A DNA stretch of 64,000 nucleotides from JBLHZY01 sp047631555 (GTDB lineage: Bacteria; Pseudomonadota; Alphaproteobacteria; Rhodobacterales; Rhodobacteraceae), in contig JBLHZY010000001.1 of NCBI GenBank assembly GCA_047631555.1, positions 682,001-746,000 on the forward strand, read 5' to 3'. The stretch's first letter is position 1. Each line of letters opens with the position of its first letter. Position numbers and translations under genes: made by a program. The notes under the pieces were generated by a model, which ran no database searches, was not told the DNA's origin, and was given only the letters and a program-made list of their open reading frames with translations. Positions 37,259 through 44,653 of this stretch are shown piece after piece.

Positions 37259-37384
37259 ACCTGCCAAAACAAACCGCCAATTCCCGCATCGCCCCCAAGC
37301 CCATACGCCCTCGATCTAAGCCCGTAAAAAACCGGCCCCAAAACCAACCTTGCACCAGCCCCAAATCCGCGCCAAACACCAAGC

Positions 37385-38278
37385 ATGAACGTAAAACCAG
37401 ACATCCTGTGCATCGGCTCGGTCCTTTGGGATATGATCGGGCGCGCGCCCGTGGCGATGCGCTTGGGATCTGATGTGCCGGGCCGCATCGCGCGGGTGCC
37501 CGGCGGGGTGGCGATGAACATTGCGATGACCCTTGCGCGCTTTGGCCTGACCCCGGCCCTGCTCAGCGCGGTCGGGCGCGATGCCCAAGGCGACGAGCTC
37601 ATCACCGCAGCGATCAGCCGCGGCCTTATCACCGAATTCCTCTACCGCTCGCAAGATCTGCCAACGGATCGCTACATGGCCATTGAGGGCGCCAACGGCC
37701 TCATCGCCGCCATTGCCGACGCCCATTCCTTAGAGGCCGCAGGCGCCAAAATCCTGCGCCCGCTGCATGACGGCCGCCTCGGCAATCAGAAAAATCCCTA
37801 TGCGGGCCTCATCGCGCTTGATGGCAACCTCACCACCGACCTGCTGCGCGAAATCGCCACCAGCCAAACCTTTGAGGCCGCCGATCTGCGCGTCGCACCA
37901 GCAAGCCCCGGCAAAGCCGAGCGCCTCCTGCCCCTGCTCAAACACCCCCGCGCAACCCTCTATGTAAACCTCGAAGAAGCCGGCCTGCTAAGCCACCGCA
38001 CCTTTGAAACCTCCCAACAGGCCGCCGCCGCCCTCATCGCCAAAGGCGCACACCGCGTCCTCGTCACAGACGGCGGGCGCGCCGCCACCAAGGCCGATGC
38101 AACCGATACAATAAGCCTCACCCCGCCCCCCGTTCTAGTGACCAAAATCACCGGCGCAGGCGATACATTCATGGCCGCGCATATTGCCGCCGAGGCCTCT
38201 GGTGCTTCGGGTGAGACCGCCCTCAAAGCTGCGCTCGATGGTGCCGCTGCCTATATCTCAGGAGATCTGCCCCTATGA
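37385..38278 (+). CDS. psuK: PfkB-family pseudouridine kinase
   Basis: This 297-residue sugar kinase has the PfkB features: an N-terminal IGSVLWDMIGR and glycine-rich GGVAMNIAMTLARFG, and a C-terminal catalytic ITGAGDTFMAAH containing the base Asp. Its partner psuG overlaps by four bases, which identifies it as pseudouridine kinase (PsuK/YeiC) rather than ribo- or fructokinase. It makes pseudouridine 5'-phosphate in the cytoplasm during RNA nucleoside salvage. Confidence 0.9.
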   Translation: MNVKPDILCIGSVLWDMIGRAPVAMRLGSDVPGRIARVPGGVAMNIAMTLARFGLTPALLSAVGRDAQGDELITAAISRGLITEFLYRSQDLPTDRYMAIEGANGLIAAIADAHSLEAAGAKILRPLHDGRLGNQKNPYAGLIALDGNLTTDLLREIATSQTFEAADLRVAPASPGKAERLLPLLKHPRATLYVNLEEAGLLSHRTFETSQQAAAALIAKGAHRVLVTDGGRAATKADATDTISLTPPPVLVTKITGAGDTFMAAHIAAEASGASGETALKAALDGAAAYISGDLPL

Positions 38279-39195
38279 CGACCCTGCCCCTGACCTTCTC
38301 CCCCGACGTGCTTGACGCCCGCAAAAACGCAGCCCCCATTGTCGCGCTGGAAAGCACGATCATCACCCACGGCATGCCCTATCCGCAAAACGTTGAAACC
38401 GCCCGCCAAGTCGAGGCCGAAATCCGCAAGGGTGGCGCGGTCCCGGCCACGATCGCCGTGCTCAATGGCAAATTGCACATCGGCCTTTCTGAGGACGCGC
38501 TCGAAAACCTCGGCCAAGCGCAAGATGTCGCCAAACTCAGCCGCGCGGATCTCGCCGTTTGTATGGCGCGCGGCGAAAACGGCGCCACAACCGTTGCCGC
38601 GACCATGATCGCCGCCCATGCGGCCCAAATCGAGGTCTTTGCCACAGGCGGCATCGGCGGCGTGCACCGCGGCGCAGAGCTCAGCTTTGACATCTCCGCC
38701 GATCTGCGCGAACTGGCCCATACCCCGGTCAGCGTGATCGCAGCCGGCGCAAAAGCCATCCTTGATCTGCCCAAAACCCTCGAAGTGCTTGAAACCCTCG
38801 GTGTCCCGGTCTTTGCCTATGGCCAAGACGATCTGCCCGCCTTCTGGTCGCGTTCAGTCGGGATCAAAGCGCCCCTGCGCGCCGATACGGCCCTTGAGAT
38901 CGCCAAATCCGCAAGGATGCGCGCCGCCCTTGGCCTGCCCGGCGGCCAGTTGATCGCCAATCCGATCCCTGAGGGCGATGAAATCAAGGCCGAGGTCCTC
39001 TCGCCCGTCATCGAACAAGCGCTCAGCGAGGCTCAAGCCAAAGGCATCGCCGCCAAAGAGGTCACCCCCTTCCTGCTCGCCCGGATCAACGAGCTGACAA
39101 ATGGTGCATCGCTCACCTGCAATACCGCCCTTGTGCTCAACAATGCGCGCCTTGGGGCCAAAATTGCCCTCGAATTAGGCGCCCTGCCCCGTTAA
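38275..39195 (+). CDS. psuG: Pseudouridine-5'-phosphate glycosidase
   Basis: This 306-residue enzyme breaks the C-C glycosidic bond of pseudouridine 5'-phosphate to uracil and ribose 5-phosphate. Family hallmarks are VALESTIITHGMPYPQN near the N-terminus, ENGATTVAATM and VFATGGIGGVHRGAE. It is coupled to psuK by an ATGA overlap. No nucleoside transporter gene accompanies the pair here. Confidence 0.95.
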   Translation: MTTLPLTFSPDVLDARKNAAPIVALESTIITHGMPYPQNVETARQVEAEIRKGGAVPATIAVLNGKLHIGLSEDALENLGQAQDVAKLSRADLAVCMARGENGATTVAATMIAAHAAQIEVFATGGIGGVHRGAELSFDISADLRELAHTPVSVIAAGAKAILDLPKTLEVLETLGVPVFAYGQDDLPAFWSRSVGIKAPLRADTALEIAKSARMRAALGLPGGQLIANPIPEGDEIKAEVLSPVIEQALSEAQAKGIAAKEVTPFLLARINELTNGASLTCNTALVLNNARLGAKIALELGALPR

Positions 39196-39291
39196 GCCAA
39201 TGTTTGCACGTCTCGCCTTATTGTGCGCGCGCGCCGGAGCGCCTAAATATGACGCAGCAAAACGCGCCTAACTCACTGGAACTTTTCAAAT

Positions 39292-39990
39292 ATGCCCAGC
39301 CCCTTTGACGAAGACCAACAAGAACCGCGCCGCAAACGCGGTCTGTTTGGCGGATTGCGTGCCTCGTTCCTCACCGGGCTTGTCGTGGTCGCGCCGATTG
39401 GCCTGACGATCTATGTGATTTGGACGGTGATTGGCTGGATCGATGGCTGGGTGCTGCCTTTTGTGCCGGGCAAATTTCGCCCCGAACAATATATCGGGAT
39501 CAACCTGCGCGGCGTCGGCGTTATCATCTTTTTGTTCTTCACGATCTTCGTTGGTTGGCTCGCCAAAGGGCTTGCCGGGCGCTCGCTTCTGCGCTGGGCC
39601 GAAGGGCTGGTGGATCGCACACCCGTGGTAAGATCGATCTATAACGGCTTGAAACAAATCGCAGAAACGGTCTTTGCCCAAGGCGATACCTCCTTTGAGG
39701 AAGCCTGCCTGATTGAGTATCCGCGCCCCGGCATCTGGGCCATCGGCTTTATCTCGACCCCGGCAAAAGGCGAAATCGCGCTGCGCGCCCCGCCCAAAGA
39801 GCCGATGATTTCTGTGTTCTTGCCGACAACGCCCAACCCGACCTCGGGCTTCTTGCTGTTCGTGCCAAAATCCGACGTGATCCTGCTCGATATGAGCGTT
39901 GAGGACGCAGCCAAATTGGTGATCTCTGCCGGGCTGGTTTACCCCAATGCCAAAGATCCAAACCAGCCGCCAGCCCTGCCCGAAAGCTAA
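39292..39990 (+). CDS. DUF502 family integral membrane protein
   Basis: This 232-residue protein has two predicted spans (about residues 23-50, SFLTGLVVVAPIGLTIYVIW, and about 68-90, GVIIFLFFTIFVGWLAKGLA) followed by a soluble domain with IYNGLKQIAETVF. DUF502 proteins occur widely in Gram-negative bacteria; function is unknown. It stands alone, 96 bases after psuG, possibly with its own promoter. Confidence 0.88.
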   Translation: MPSPFDEDQQEPRRKRGLFGGLRASFLTGLVVVAPIGLTIYVIWTVIGWIDGWVLPFVPGKFRPEQYIGINLRGVGVIIFLFFTIFVGWLAKGLAGRSLLRWAEGLVDRTPVVRSIYNGLKQIAETVFAQGDTSFEEACLIEYPRPGIWAIGFISTPAKGEIALRAPPKEPMISVFLPTTPNPTSGFLLFVPKSDVILLDMSVEDAAKLVISAGLVYPNAKDPNQPPALPES

Positions 39991-40221
39991 AACGCTCGTG
40001 CGCGGTTCGCGCGCCACTTACCCGTTTTTTGCCCCCTGCGCGCGCAACCTGCTCACTTGCCAAATCTGAGCTGCCCCACACAATGTAGCGGCCCCCTTGC
40101 CAGAAATCCCTGAATATGCCACAAAATGCAGGCTCTTCCCTTAGGGAAGTCCGGTGCTGGCCGGACAGGGGAAAAGCAGCAATCCACCGCGAAACGCGGT
40201 AAACTGGGTTTGGGGAAAGTT

Positions 40222-40410
40222 ATGAAGAAAATTGGCATATTGGCCGTCACCGCCGCGCTGTTGAGCACACCTGCGCTTTCTGGCGGCTATAGTGAACCGA
40301 AAATTGAAGCGCCTGTTATCGTCGCGGCGACGAAAACCTCTTCGGCCAATAAGGACAATGTCATTGTCATGTTGATCTTGGCGGCGGTCTTTGCAGGGGT
40401 TGCGCGCTAA
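40222..40410 (+). CDS. Small secreted/membrane protein of unknown function
   Basis: This 62-residue product starts at ATG 40222 behind GGGGAAAG. It has a signal peptide (MKKIGILAVTAALLSTPALS), a short hydrophilic middle with paired Ala/Val motifs (IEAPVIVAATKTSSANKD) and a C-terminal hydrophobic stretch (VIVMLILAAVFAGVA), so it may stay in the inner membrane by its C-terminus. I believe similar short proteins occur in Rhodobacterales, with no known role. A longer frame back to 40126 lacks a plausible start site. Confidence 0.65.
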   Translation: MKKIGILAVTAALLSTPALSGGYSEPKIEAPVIVAATKTSSANKDNVIVMLILAAVFAGVAR

Positions 40411-40531
40411 GCATCTTTGCAAAACGAGCCTATATGAAACGCAGCGGGGCACCTCACTGCGAATTTACTTGTTTTAGAAAGACTTACGCACGCAAGCTCA
40501 CCTAAAAACCGCCGCGAAGAGCAGCCCATTC

Positions 40532-40568
40532 GGGAGCCTCCGGCGGGGATATTTAGACAACTGCGAAA
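40532..40568 (+). repeat. Dispersed intergenic repeat, copy 4
   Basis: The plus strand reads GGGAGCCTCCGGCGGGGATA then TTTAGACAACTGCGAAA. It lies between two convergent genes, about 120 bases past the small secreted protein gene and 34 bases past the bdhA stop, where a terminator function would be useful. Confidence 0.85.
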
Positions 40569-40601
40569 CACAGGCTTTCATAAACTGACGATCTGCGCGG
40601 C

Positions 40602-41375
40602 TTAAAGCGCTGTCCAACCACCATCGATGCTGATCGTTGTGCCGGTAATTTGGGCTGCTGCATCAGAGGCAAGGAAGGCCACGGTGCCGCCGATCTGTTC
40701 GGTTGTGGCGAATTGCTTGGAGGGCTGGCGCGCGAGCAGAATATCGCGGATGACTTTTTCGCGGTCCATCCCATATTCTTTCATCGTATCAGGGATTTGC
40801 GCCTCGACCAGTGGCGTCAAAACATAGCCCGGGCAGATCGCGTTGCAGGTGATCGCCTCTTCGGCTGTTTCCAGCGCGGTGACCTTGGAAAAGCCAACGA
40901 CCCCGTGTTTTGCCGCGACATAGGCGGATTTATAGGGCGAGGCCGTTAATCCATGCGCTGAGGCGATATTCACGATCCGCCCCCAGCCCGCCGCGCGCAT
41001 CATCGGCAGGGCGGCGGCAGTTGTATGAAAGGCCGAGGAGAGGTTGATCGCGATGATCCGGTCCCATGTCTCAACAGGAAAATCTTCAATTGGCGCAACA
41101 TGTTGGATGCCGGCGTTGTTGACCAGAATATCGCAAGCGCCCGCCTCGCTGATCAGCTTCCGGCAAGCGGCGCCATCGGACATATCCGCCGCGATATAGC
41201 GCGCCTCAACCCCGTGTTCTTGGGCAATCTCAGCGGCAAGCGCATGATCCTGCGGGCGATCCGTAAAGGAATTGAGCACAACATGCGCCCCCAGCCGGGC
41301 CAGCTCGCGCGCGACGCCAAGGCCAATGCCCGAGTTCGATCCAGTAATAATTGCGGTTTTTCCGGCCAGTGACAT
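40602..41375 (-). CDS. bdhA: 3-hydroxybutyrate dehydrogenase
   Basis: This 257-residue short-chain dehydrogenase has the NAD-binding TGSNSGIGLGVA (about residues 11-22), NNAGIQHV, catalytic Ser and YVAAKHG (Tyr-x3-Lys), and ends with the family pattern ITGTTISIDGGWTA. The AGIQHVAPIEDFP and QPSKQFATTEQIGG segments mark it as D-3-hydroxybutyrate dehydrogenase, which oxidises hydroxybutyrate to acetoacetate in polyhydroxybutyrate or ketone-body use. AAGGAGCG precedes the start. It is monocistronic. Confidence 0.92.
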   Translation of the reverse strand: MSLAGKTAIITGSNSGIGLGVARELARLGAHVVLNSFTDRPQDHALAAEIAQEHGVEARYIAADMSDGAACRKLISEAGACDILVNNAGIQHVAPIEDFPVETWDRIIAINLSSAFHTTAAALPMMRAAGWGRIVNIASAHGLTASPYKSAYVAAKHGVVGFSKVTALETAEEAITCNAICPGYVLTPLVEAQIPDTMKEYGMDREKVIRDILLARQPSKQFATTEQIGGTVAFLASDAAAQITGTTISIDGGWTAL

Positions 41376-41548
41376 ATCTGCGCTCCTTGGGTTAACACCT
41401 GAAAGATAGATGCTGCGCGCGCAAAGAACAGAGCAAATTTATCTCGCGCCTGCAAAGCCACGGATTAAACCCCACAGAATCACCTTCCTGCCCCGATTTC
41501 GCGCAACTGACGCGAAGGTCAATCCGCGCCGAAACCCCAACAAATGCT

Positions 41549-41626
41549 CAAAAAAAAACGCCAGCACGAAGCTGGCGTTAAGTTATTGAGGCAGGTTTCA
41601 TACAGGCAAGAAACCTATCGAGCAGT
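41549..41626 (-). ncRNA. Predicted small RNA of about 78 bases
   Basis: A complete transcription unit is visible on the minus strand with no reading frame. A promoter at 41633-41661 predicts a start near 41626. A first hairpin pairs AGGTTTC with GAAACCT (41593-41599 with 41610-41616, 10-base loop). A linker GCCTCAATAACTT follows. Then AACGCCAGC and GCTGGCGTT (41557-41565 with 41571-41579) form a tight hairpin followed by nine U, a textbook terminator. No minus-strand gene lies upstream for it to end. This fits a trans-acting, Hfq-type sRNA; hfq is in the window. Transcription itself is inferred. Confidence 0.75.
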
Positions 41627-41632
41627 GACACT

Positions 41633-41661
41633 TATATACGCGAGCCAGCGCTCACAGCCAA
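41633..41661 (-). promoter_or_regulatory. Sigma-70-type promoter of the predicted small RNA
   Basis: On the minus strand TTGGCT (41656-41661) is followed after exactly 17 bases by TATATA (41633-41638), close to consensus and rare in this GC-rich setting. It lies back-to-back with a plus-strand promoter for the solute-binding protein gene. Confidence 0.7.
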
Positions 41662-41670
41662 GCTAAAAGT

Positions 41671-41699
41671 TTGAAAAGGCTAAATTCCCGGTCTAGTCT
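41671..41699 (+). promoter_or_regulatory. Candidate promoter of the solute-binding protein gene
   Basis: TTGAAA (41671-41676) and TAGTCT (41694-41699) are separated by 17 bases. The predicted start lies about 35 bases upstream of the ATG at 41741. Its -35 box is only nine bases from that of the divergent small RNA promoter, so a regulator bound between them could act on both. Confidence 0.45.
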
Positions 41700-41740
41700 G
41701 GCCCCCAAAGAATAAGGGCAACAGGGGCATTGTTTACCAA

Positions 41741-43561
41741 ATGAGATCAGAGTTTTTCCGCCACGCGCTTAGTGCAGCGAGCATCTGCGCCTGCGTGATG
41801 TTAACGGATAGCGCGATTGCCGAGCCGCGCCATGGCATAGCTATGTATGGTGACCCGGCCCTTCCACAGGATTTTGTGTCTCTCCCTTACGTTAACACAA
41901 GCGCACCAAAGGGCGGTGCGATCATCTTTGGCGAGCCGGGCGGCTTTGACAGCCTCAATCCGTTCATCCGTAAAGGCACCGCGCCCTGGGGGGTTAATGC
42001 CCATGTTTACGAGACCTTAATGGGCCGTTCGATCGACGAGCCTTTCACGCTTTACGGGCTTTTGGCCGAATCGGTGGATGTGGCGCCGGATCGCTCTTGG
42101 GTGGAATTCACTCTGCGCGAGGGCGCGCGCTTCTCGGATGGCAGCCCGGTGACGATTGCCGATGTGATGTGGAGCTATGAAACCCTGGGCACCTTCGGCC
42201 ACCCGAAATACCATTCCGCCTGGCAACAGGTTGAAACCATGGCGCAAACCGGCCCGCGCTCGCTTCGCTTCACCTTCAACAGCGACAACCGCGAATTGCC
42301 GCTTCTGATGGGCATGCGCCCGGTGCTGAAAAAGGCCCAATGGGAGGGGCGCGCCTTTGATGAGAGCGGCTTTGATGTCCTGCCCATCGGCTCGTCGCCC
42401 TATGCAATCGAGGCCTTTACGCCGGGCCGCTCGATCTCCTTTAAGCGCAACCCCGATTACTGGGGTAAAGACATCCCCTTCATGGCCGGCAAGGCCAATC
42501 TCGATGAAATCCGCTATGAGTTTTTCGGCGATGGGGATGTTGTGTTTGAGGCGTTCAAAGCGGGCGAGATCAACACCTATCGCGAAGGCAATGCCGCCCG
42601 CTGGGAGGCCCAATATGACTTTCCGGCGGTCAATGAAGGCCGCATTGTCAAATCCACAATCCCCAATCAAATTCCCTCTGGAATCAAAGGCTTCGTGATG
42701 AACACGCGCCGCGCCGCCTTTGCCGATTGGCATGTGCGCGCGGCCATGTTGCAAGCGTTCAACTTTGAGTACATCTCAGACACGATCACAGGCGGCGCCC
42801 TGCCCCGTATCACCTCCTATTTCTCCAACTCGCCGCTTGGCCTCAAGCCCGGCCCGGCAAGCGGCAAAGTTGCCGAGCTGCTCGCGCCTTTTGCCGCCGA
42901 TCTTCCCCCCGGAACGCTGGAGGATATCACCCTGCCGCAATCCGATGGGACCGCGCGCAACCGCAAAAATATCGCCCGCGCCATGGATCTGATGGAGGCC
43001 GCCGGTTATACGATCCAAAACGGCGTTATGAGCGGCAAAGATGGCGCGCCTTTCACCTTTGAAGTCCTGCTCAAACAGGGCAATAACGAAGCGCAAAACA
43101 TCATCGATATCTTCTCGCAAGGCCTTAACCGCATTGGCATTTCGCCCAAAATAACCGTGATCGACAGCGCCCAGTATATCGAGCGGACCCGCGATTACGA
43201 ATTCGACATGGCCTATTATACTCGGACCCTCTCGCTTTCGCCGGGCAATGAGCAGCGCCTCTATTGGGGCTCCAAAAGCGCCGACATCCCCAATACGCGC
43301 AACTGGATGGGCCTCAAAAGCGCAGCGGCCGACGCGATGATCGAAACCATGCTCGCAACCGCCTCCCAAGAGGAATTCACCGCCGCGACCCAAGCCCTTG
43401 ATCGCATTCTGACAGCGGGCAATTACGTGATCCCAATCTGGTACTCCACCAGCGCAACGATTGCCCATACCAGCGATCTACACTATCCAAACCGCATCCC
43501 AATCTACGGCGCCACAGTCGGATTTCAGCCCGACACGTGGTGGTTTAAGTCTAACAATTAG
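41741..43561 (+). CDS. Family 5 peptide-type ABC transporter substrate-binding protein
   Basis: This 606-residue periplasmic protein has a signal peptide (about residues 1-28, ending DSAIA) and the SBP_bac_5 fold, with HGIAMYGDPALP and YVNTSAPKGGAIIFG near the start, as in YejA-type proteins that bind microcin C or oligopeptides. No permease or ATPase genes are adjacent, so it must dock on a transporter encoded elsewhere. The ribosome-binding site is weak. It is divergent from the predicted small RNA and followed after 11 bases by a tiny lipoprotein gene. Confidence 0.88.
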   Translation: MRSEFFRHALSAASICACVMLTDSAIAEPRHGIAMYGDPALPQDFVSLPYVNTSAPKGGAIIFGEPGGFDSLNPFIRKGTAPWGVNAHVYETLMGRSIDEPFTLYGLLAESVDVAPDRSWVEFTLREGARFSDGSPVTIADVMWSYETLGTFGHPKYHSAWQQVETMAQTGPRSLRFTFNSDNRELPLLMGMRPVLKKAQWEGRAFDESGFDVLPIGSSPYAIEAFTPGRSISFKRNPDYWGKDIPFMAGKANLDEIRYEFFGDGDVVFEAFKAGEINTYREGNAARWEAQYDFPAVNEGRIVKSTIPNQIPSGIKGFVMNTRRAAFADWHVRAAMLQAFNFEYISDTITGGALPRITSYFSNSPLGLKPGPASGKVAELLAPFAADLPPGTLEDITLPQSDGTARNRKNIARAMDLMEAAGYTIQNGVMSGKDGAPFTFEVLLKQGNNEAQNIIDIFSQGLNRIGISPKITVIDSAQYIERTRDYEFDMAYYTRTLSLSPGNEQRLYWGSKSADIPNTRNWMGLKSAAADAMIETMLATASQEEFTAATQALDRILTAGNYVIPIWYSTSATIAHTSDLHYPNRIPIYGATVGFQPDTWWFKSNN

Positions 43562-43572
43562 AAAGTATTACA

Positions 43573-43710
43573 GTGAAAACTTCATGTAAAATCGCCGCCC
43601 TGCTTGCTCTCCTAACGGCCCTATCAGCCTGTACAGTCGCCCGCGTCGGCACAGGCATCACCAAGGGCGCGGTCAAGACCACTGCCAAAGTCGCCACAGC
43701 CCCATTCTAA
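43573..43710 (+). CDS. Small lipoprotein of 45 residues
   Basis: A GTG at 43573 begins a 45-residue frame ending at TAA 43708-43710. It has a basic start (VKTSCK), a hydrophobic core and the lipobox LSAC at about residues 17-20, so it should be lipidated on the second Cys. The mature part (TVARVGTGITKGAVKTTAKV) is short, basic and Val/Thr/Lys-rich. Start-to-stop spacing from the solute-binding gene is 11 bases, suggesting co-transcription. No precise family is recognised; small lipoproteins of this kind are often entericidin-like or envelope-stress proteins. Confidence 0.65.
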   Translation: MKTSCKIAALLALLTALSACTVARVGTGITKGAVKTTAKVATAPF

Positions 43711-43965
43711 GCAAAGCGCGCCGTCGCCCCTAACTCTTCAGCGCGCCGCCCCCTTTGGCCAAGCCGCTCTCATATCCGTAAATCCTCTCCGTAACCGCTC
43801 CCCTTGCCGAAACTTGGCCGCAACCATGCCCCATGGCCGCAAACGCTCCGGCTCCGCAAACCTCCCGATCGCACGCCCCAAACGCAACACGCCCCGCGCC
43901 CTCAATTCAGCCGCAAGCCTCACTTTTTCTTGGCAAAAATACTCAATCCTAAAGCCACAACGCGC

Positions 43966-44589
43966 CTAGTCCAGCGATGTGACCCAAAGAATGGTCGCAT
44001 CATCTTCCGAGATCGAGATCACATTATGCCCCATCGAGGCATCGTAATAAGCGCTATCACCGCGCCGCATCTCAACCGGCTCATAGAACTCCGTGATCAG
44101 CCGGATCGCCCCGGTCAACACATATAGAAATTCCTCGCCGTCGTGGCGCACCCAGCCGTCAAATTCCTCAAAGGCCCGCGCCCGAATGCGCGCGCGGTAC
44201 GGCAGCATCTGCTTTTTCGTCAGCCCTGCCGCCAGCATCTCATGCTCATAGGTCGTGGTCGCATGCGCCGCGCCTTCGCCGGATCGTACCGTCACCATCC
44301 GCCCCGAAACCTGCGCCTTGCGCGGCGGGGTAAACAGCTGGGGCACCGAAATTTCCAGCCCAACCGCCAGCTTTTTGAGCGCCTCATAGGTGGGCGACAT
44401 CTGGCCGTTTTCGATCTTGGACAGGGTCGAGCGCGCCAAACCGGCCTGATTTGCCGCCTGTTCCAACGTCCAATCGCGGGCCTTGCGCAGTTCACGTACC
44501 CGCGCGCCCAAATCAAGCGGATTAGGCGCATCCTCAGCGCCGCTTTCGCGGGCCAAACGGATCAATGAGGGCTCTGACGTCTTCTTCAT
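43966..44589 (-). CDS. XRE-type regulator with C-terminal cupin domain
   Basis: This 207-residue regulator has an N-terminal helix-turn-helix (about residues 29-83: ARVRELRKARDWTLEQAANQ, GLARSTLSKIENGQMSP) and a cupin sensor domain (about 130-205: WVRHDGEEFLYVLTGAI, MGHNVISISEDDA). Proteins of this design (PuuR/SutR type) usually repress adjacent catabolic genes until a small ligand binds the cupin. It is divergent from the CoA ligase gene, 64 bases away, its likely target. Confidence 0.9.
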   Translation of the reverse strand: MKKTSEPSLIRLARESGAEDAPNPLDLGARVRELRKARDWTLEQAANQAGLARSTLSKIENGQMSPTYEALKKLAVGLEISVPQLFTPPRKAQVSGRMVTVRSGEGAAHATTTYEHEMLAAGLTKKQMLPYRARIRARAFEEFDGWVRHDGEEFLYVLTGAIRLITEFYEPVEMRRGDSAYYDASMGHNVISISEDDATILWVTSLD

Positions 44590-44653
44590 TCCATCACATA
44601 AAGCGATAAGCCGCCCCCTTGCAACTGCACAAACCCGCGCATAATCCTAGCCC

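Larger units (their letters stand above)
36723..37384. other. Strand-asymmetric intergenic region holding two repeat copies
   Basis: No gene is supported in these 662 bases between rpsB and psuK. From about 36840 the plus strand is strongly biased to C and A with few G. Open frames here have no ribosome-binding site and an odd composition (Pro, Gln, Asn, Lys-rich). Two copies of the dispersed repeat (37013-37051, 37220-37258) are each followed by a related CCAAAACAAACCGCC stretch, so a unit of about 65 bases has been duplicated about 207 bases apart. The rpsB promoter should lie in 36723-36850. Confidence 0.5.

Noticed and set aside
36960..37473. Open frames in the C/A-rich region before psuK
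   Set aside because: Composition is extreme, they span two copies of an intergenic repeat, and no start signals are present.
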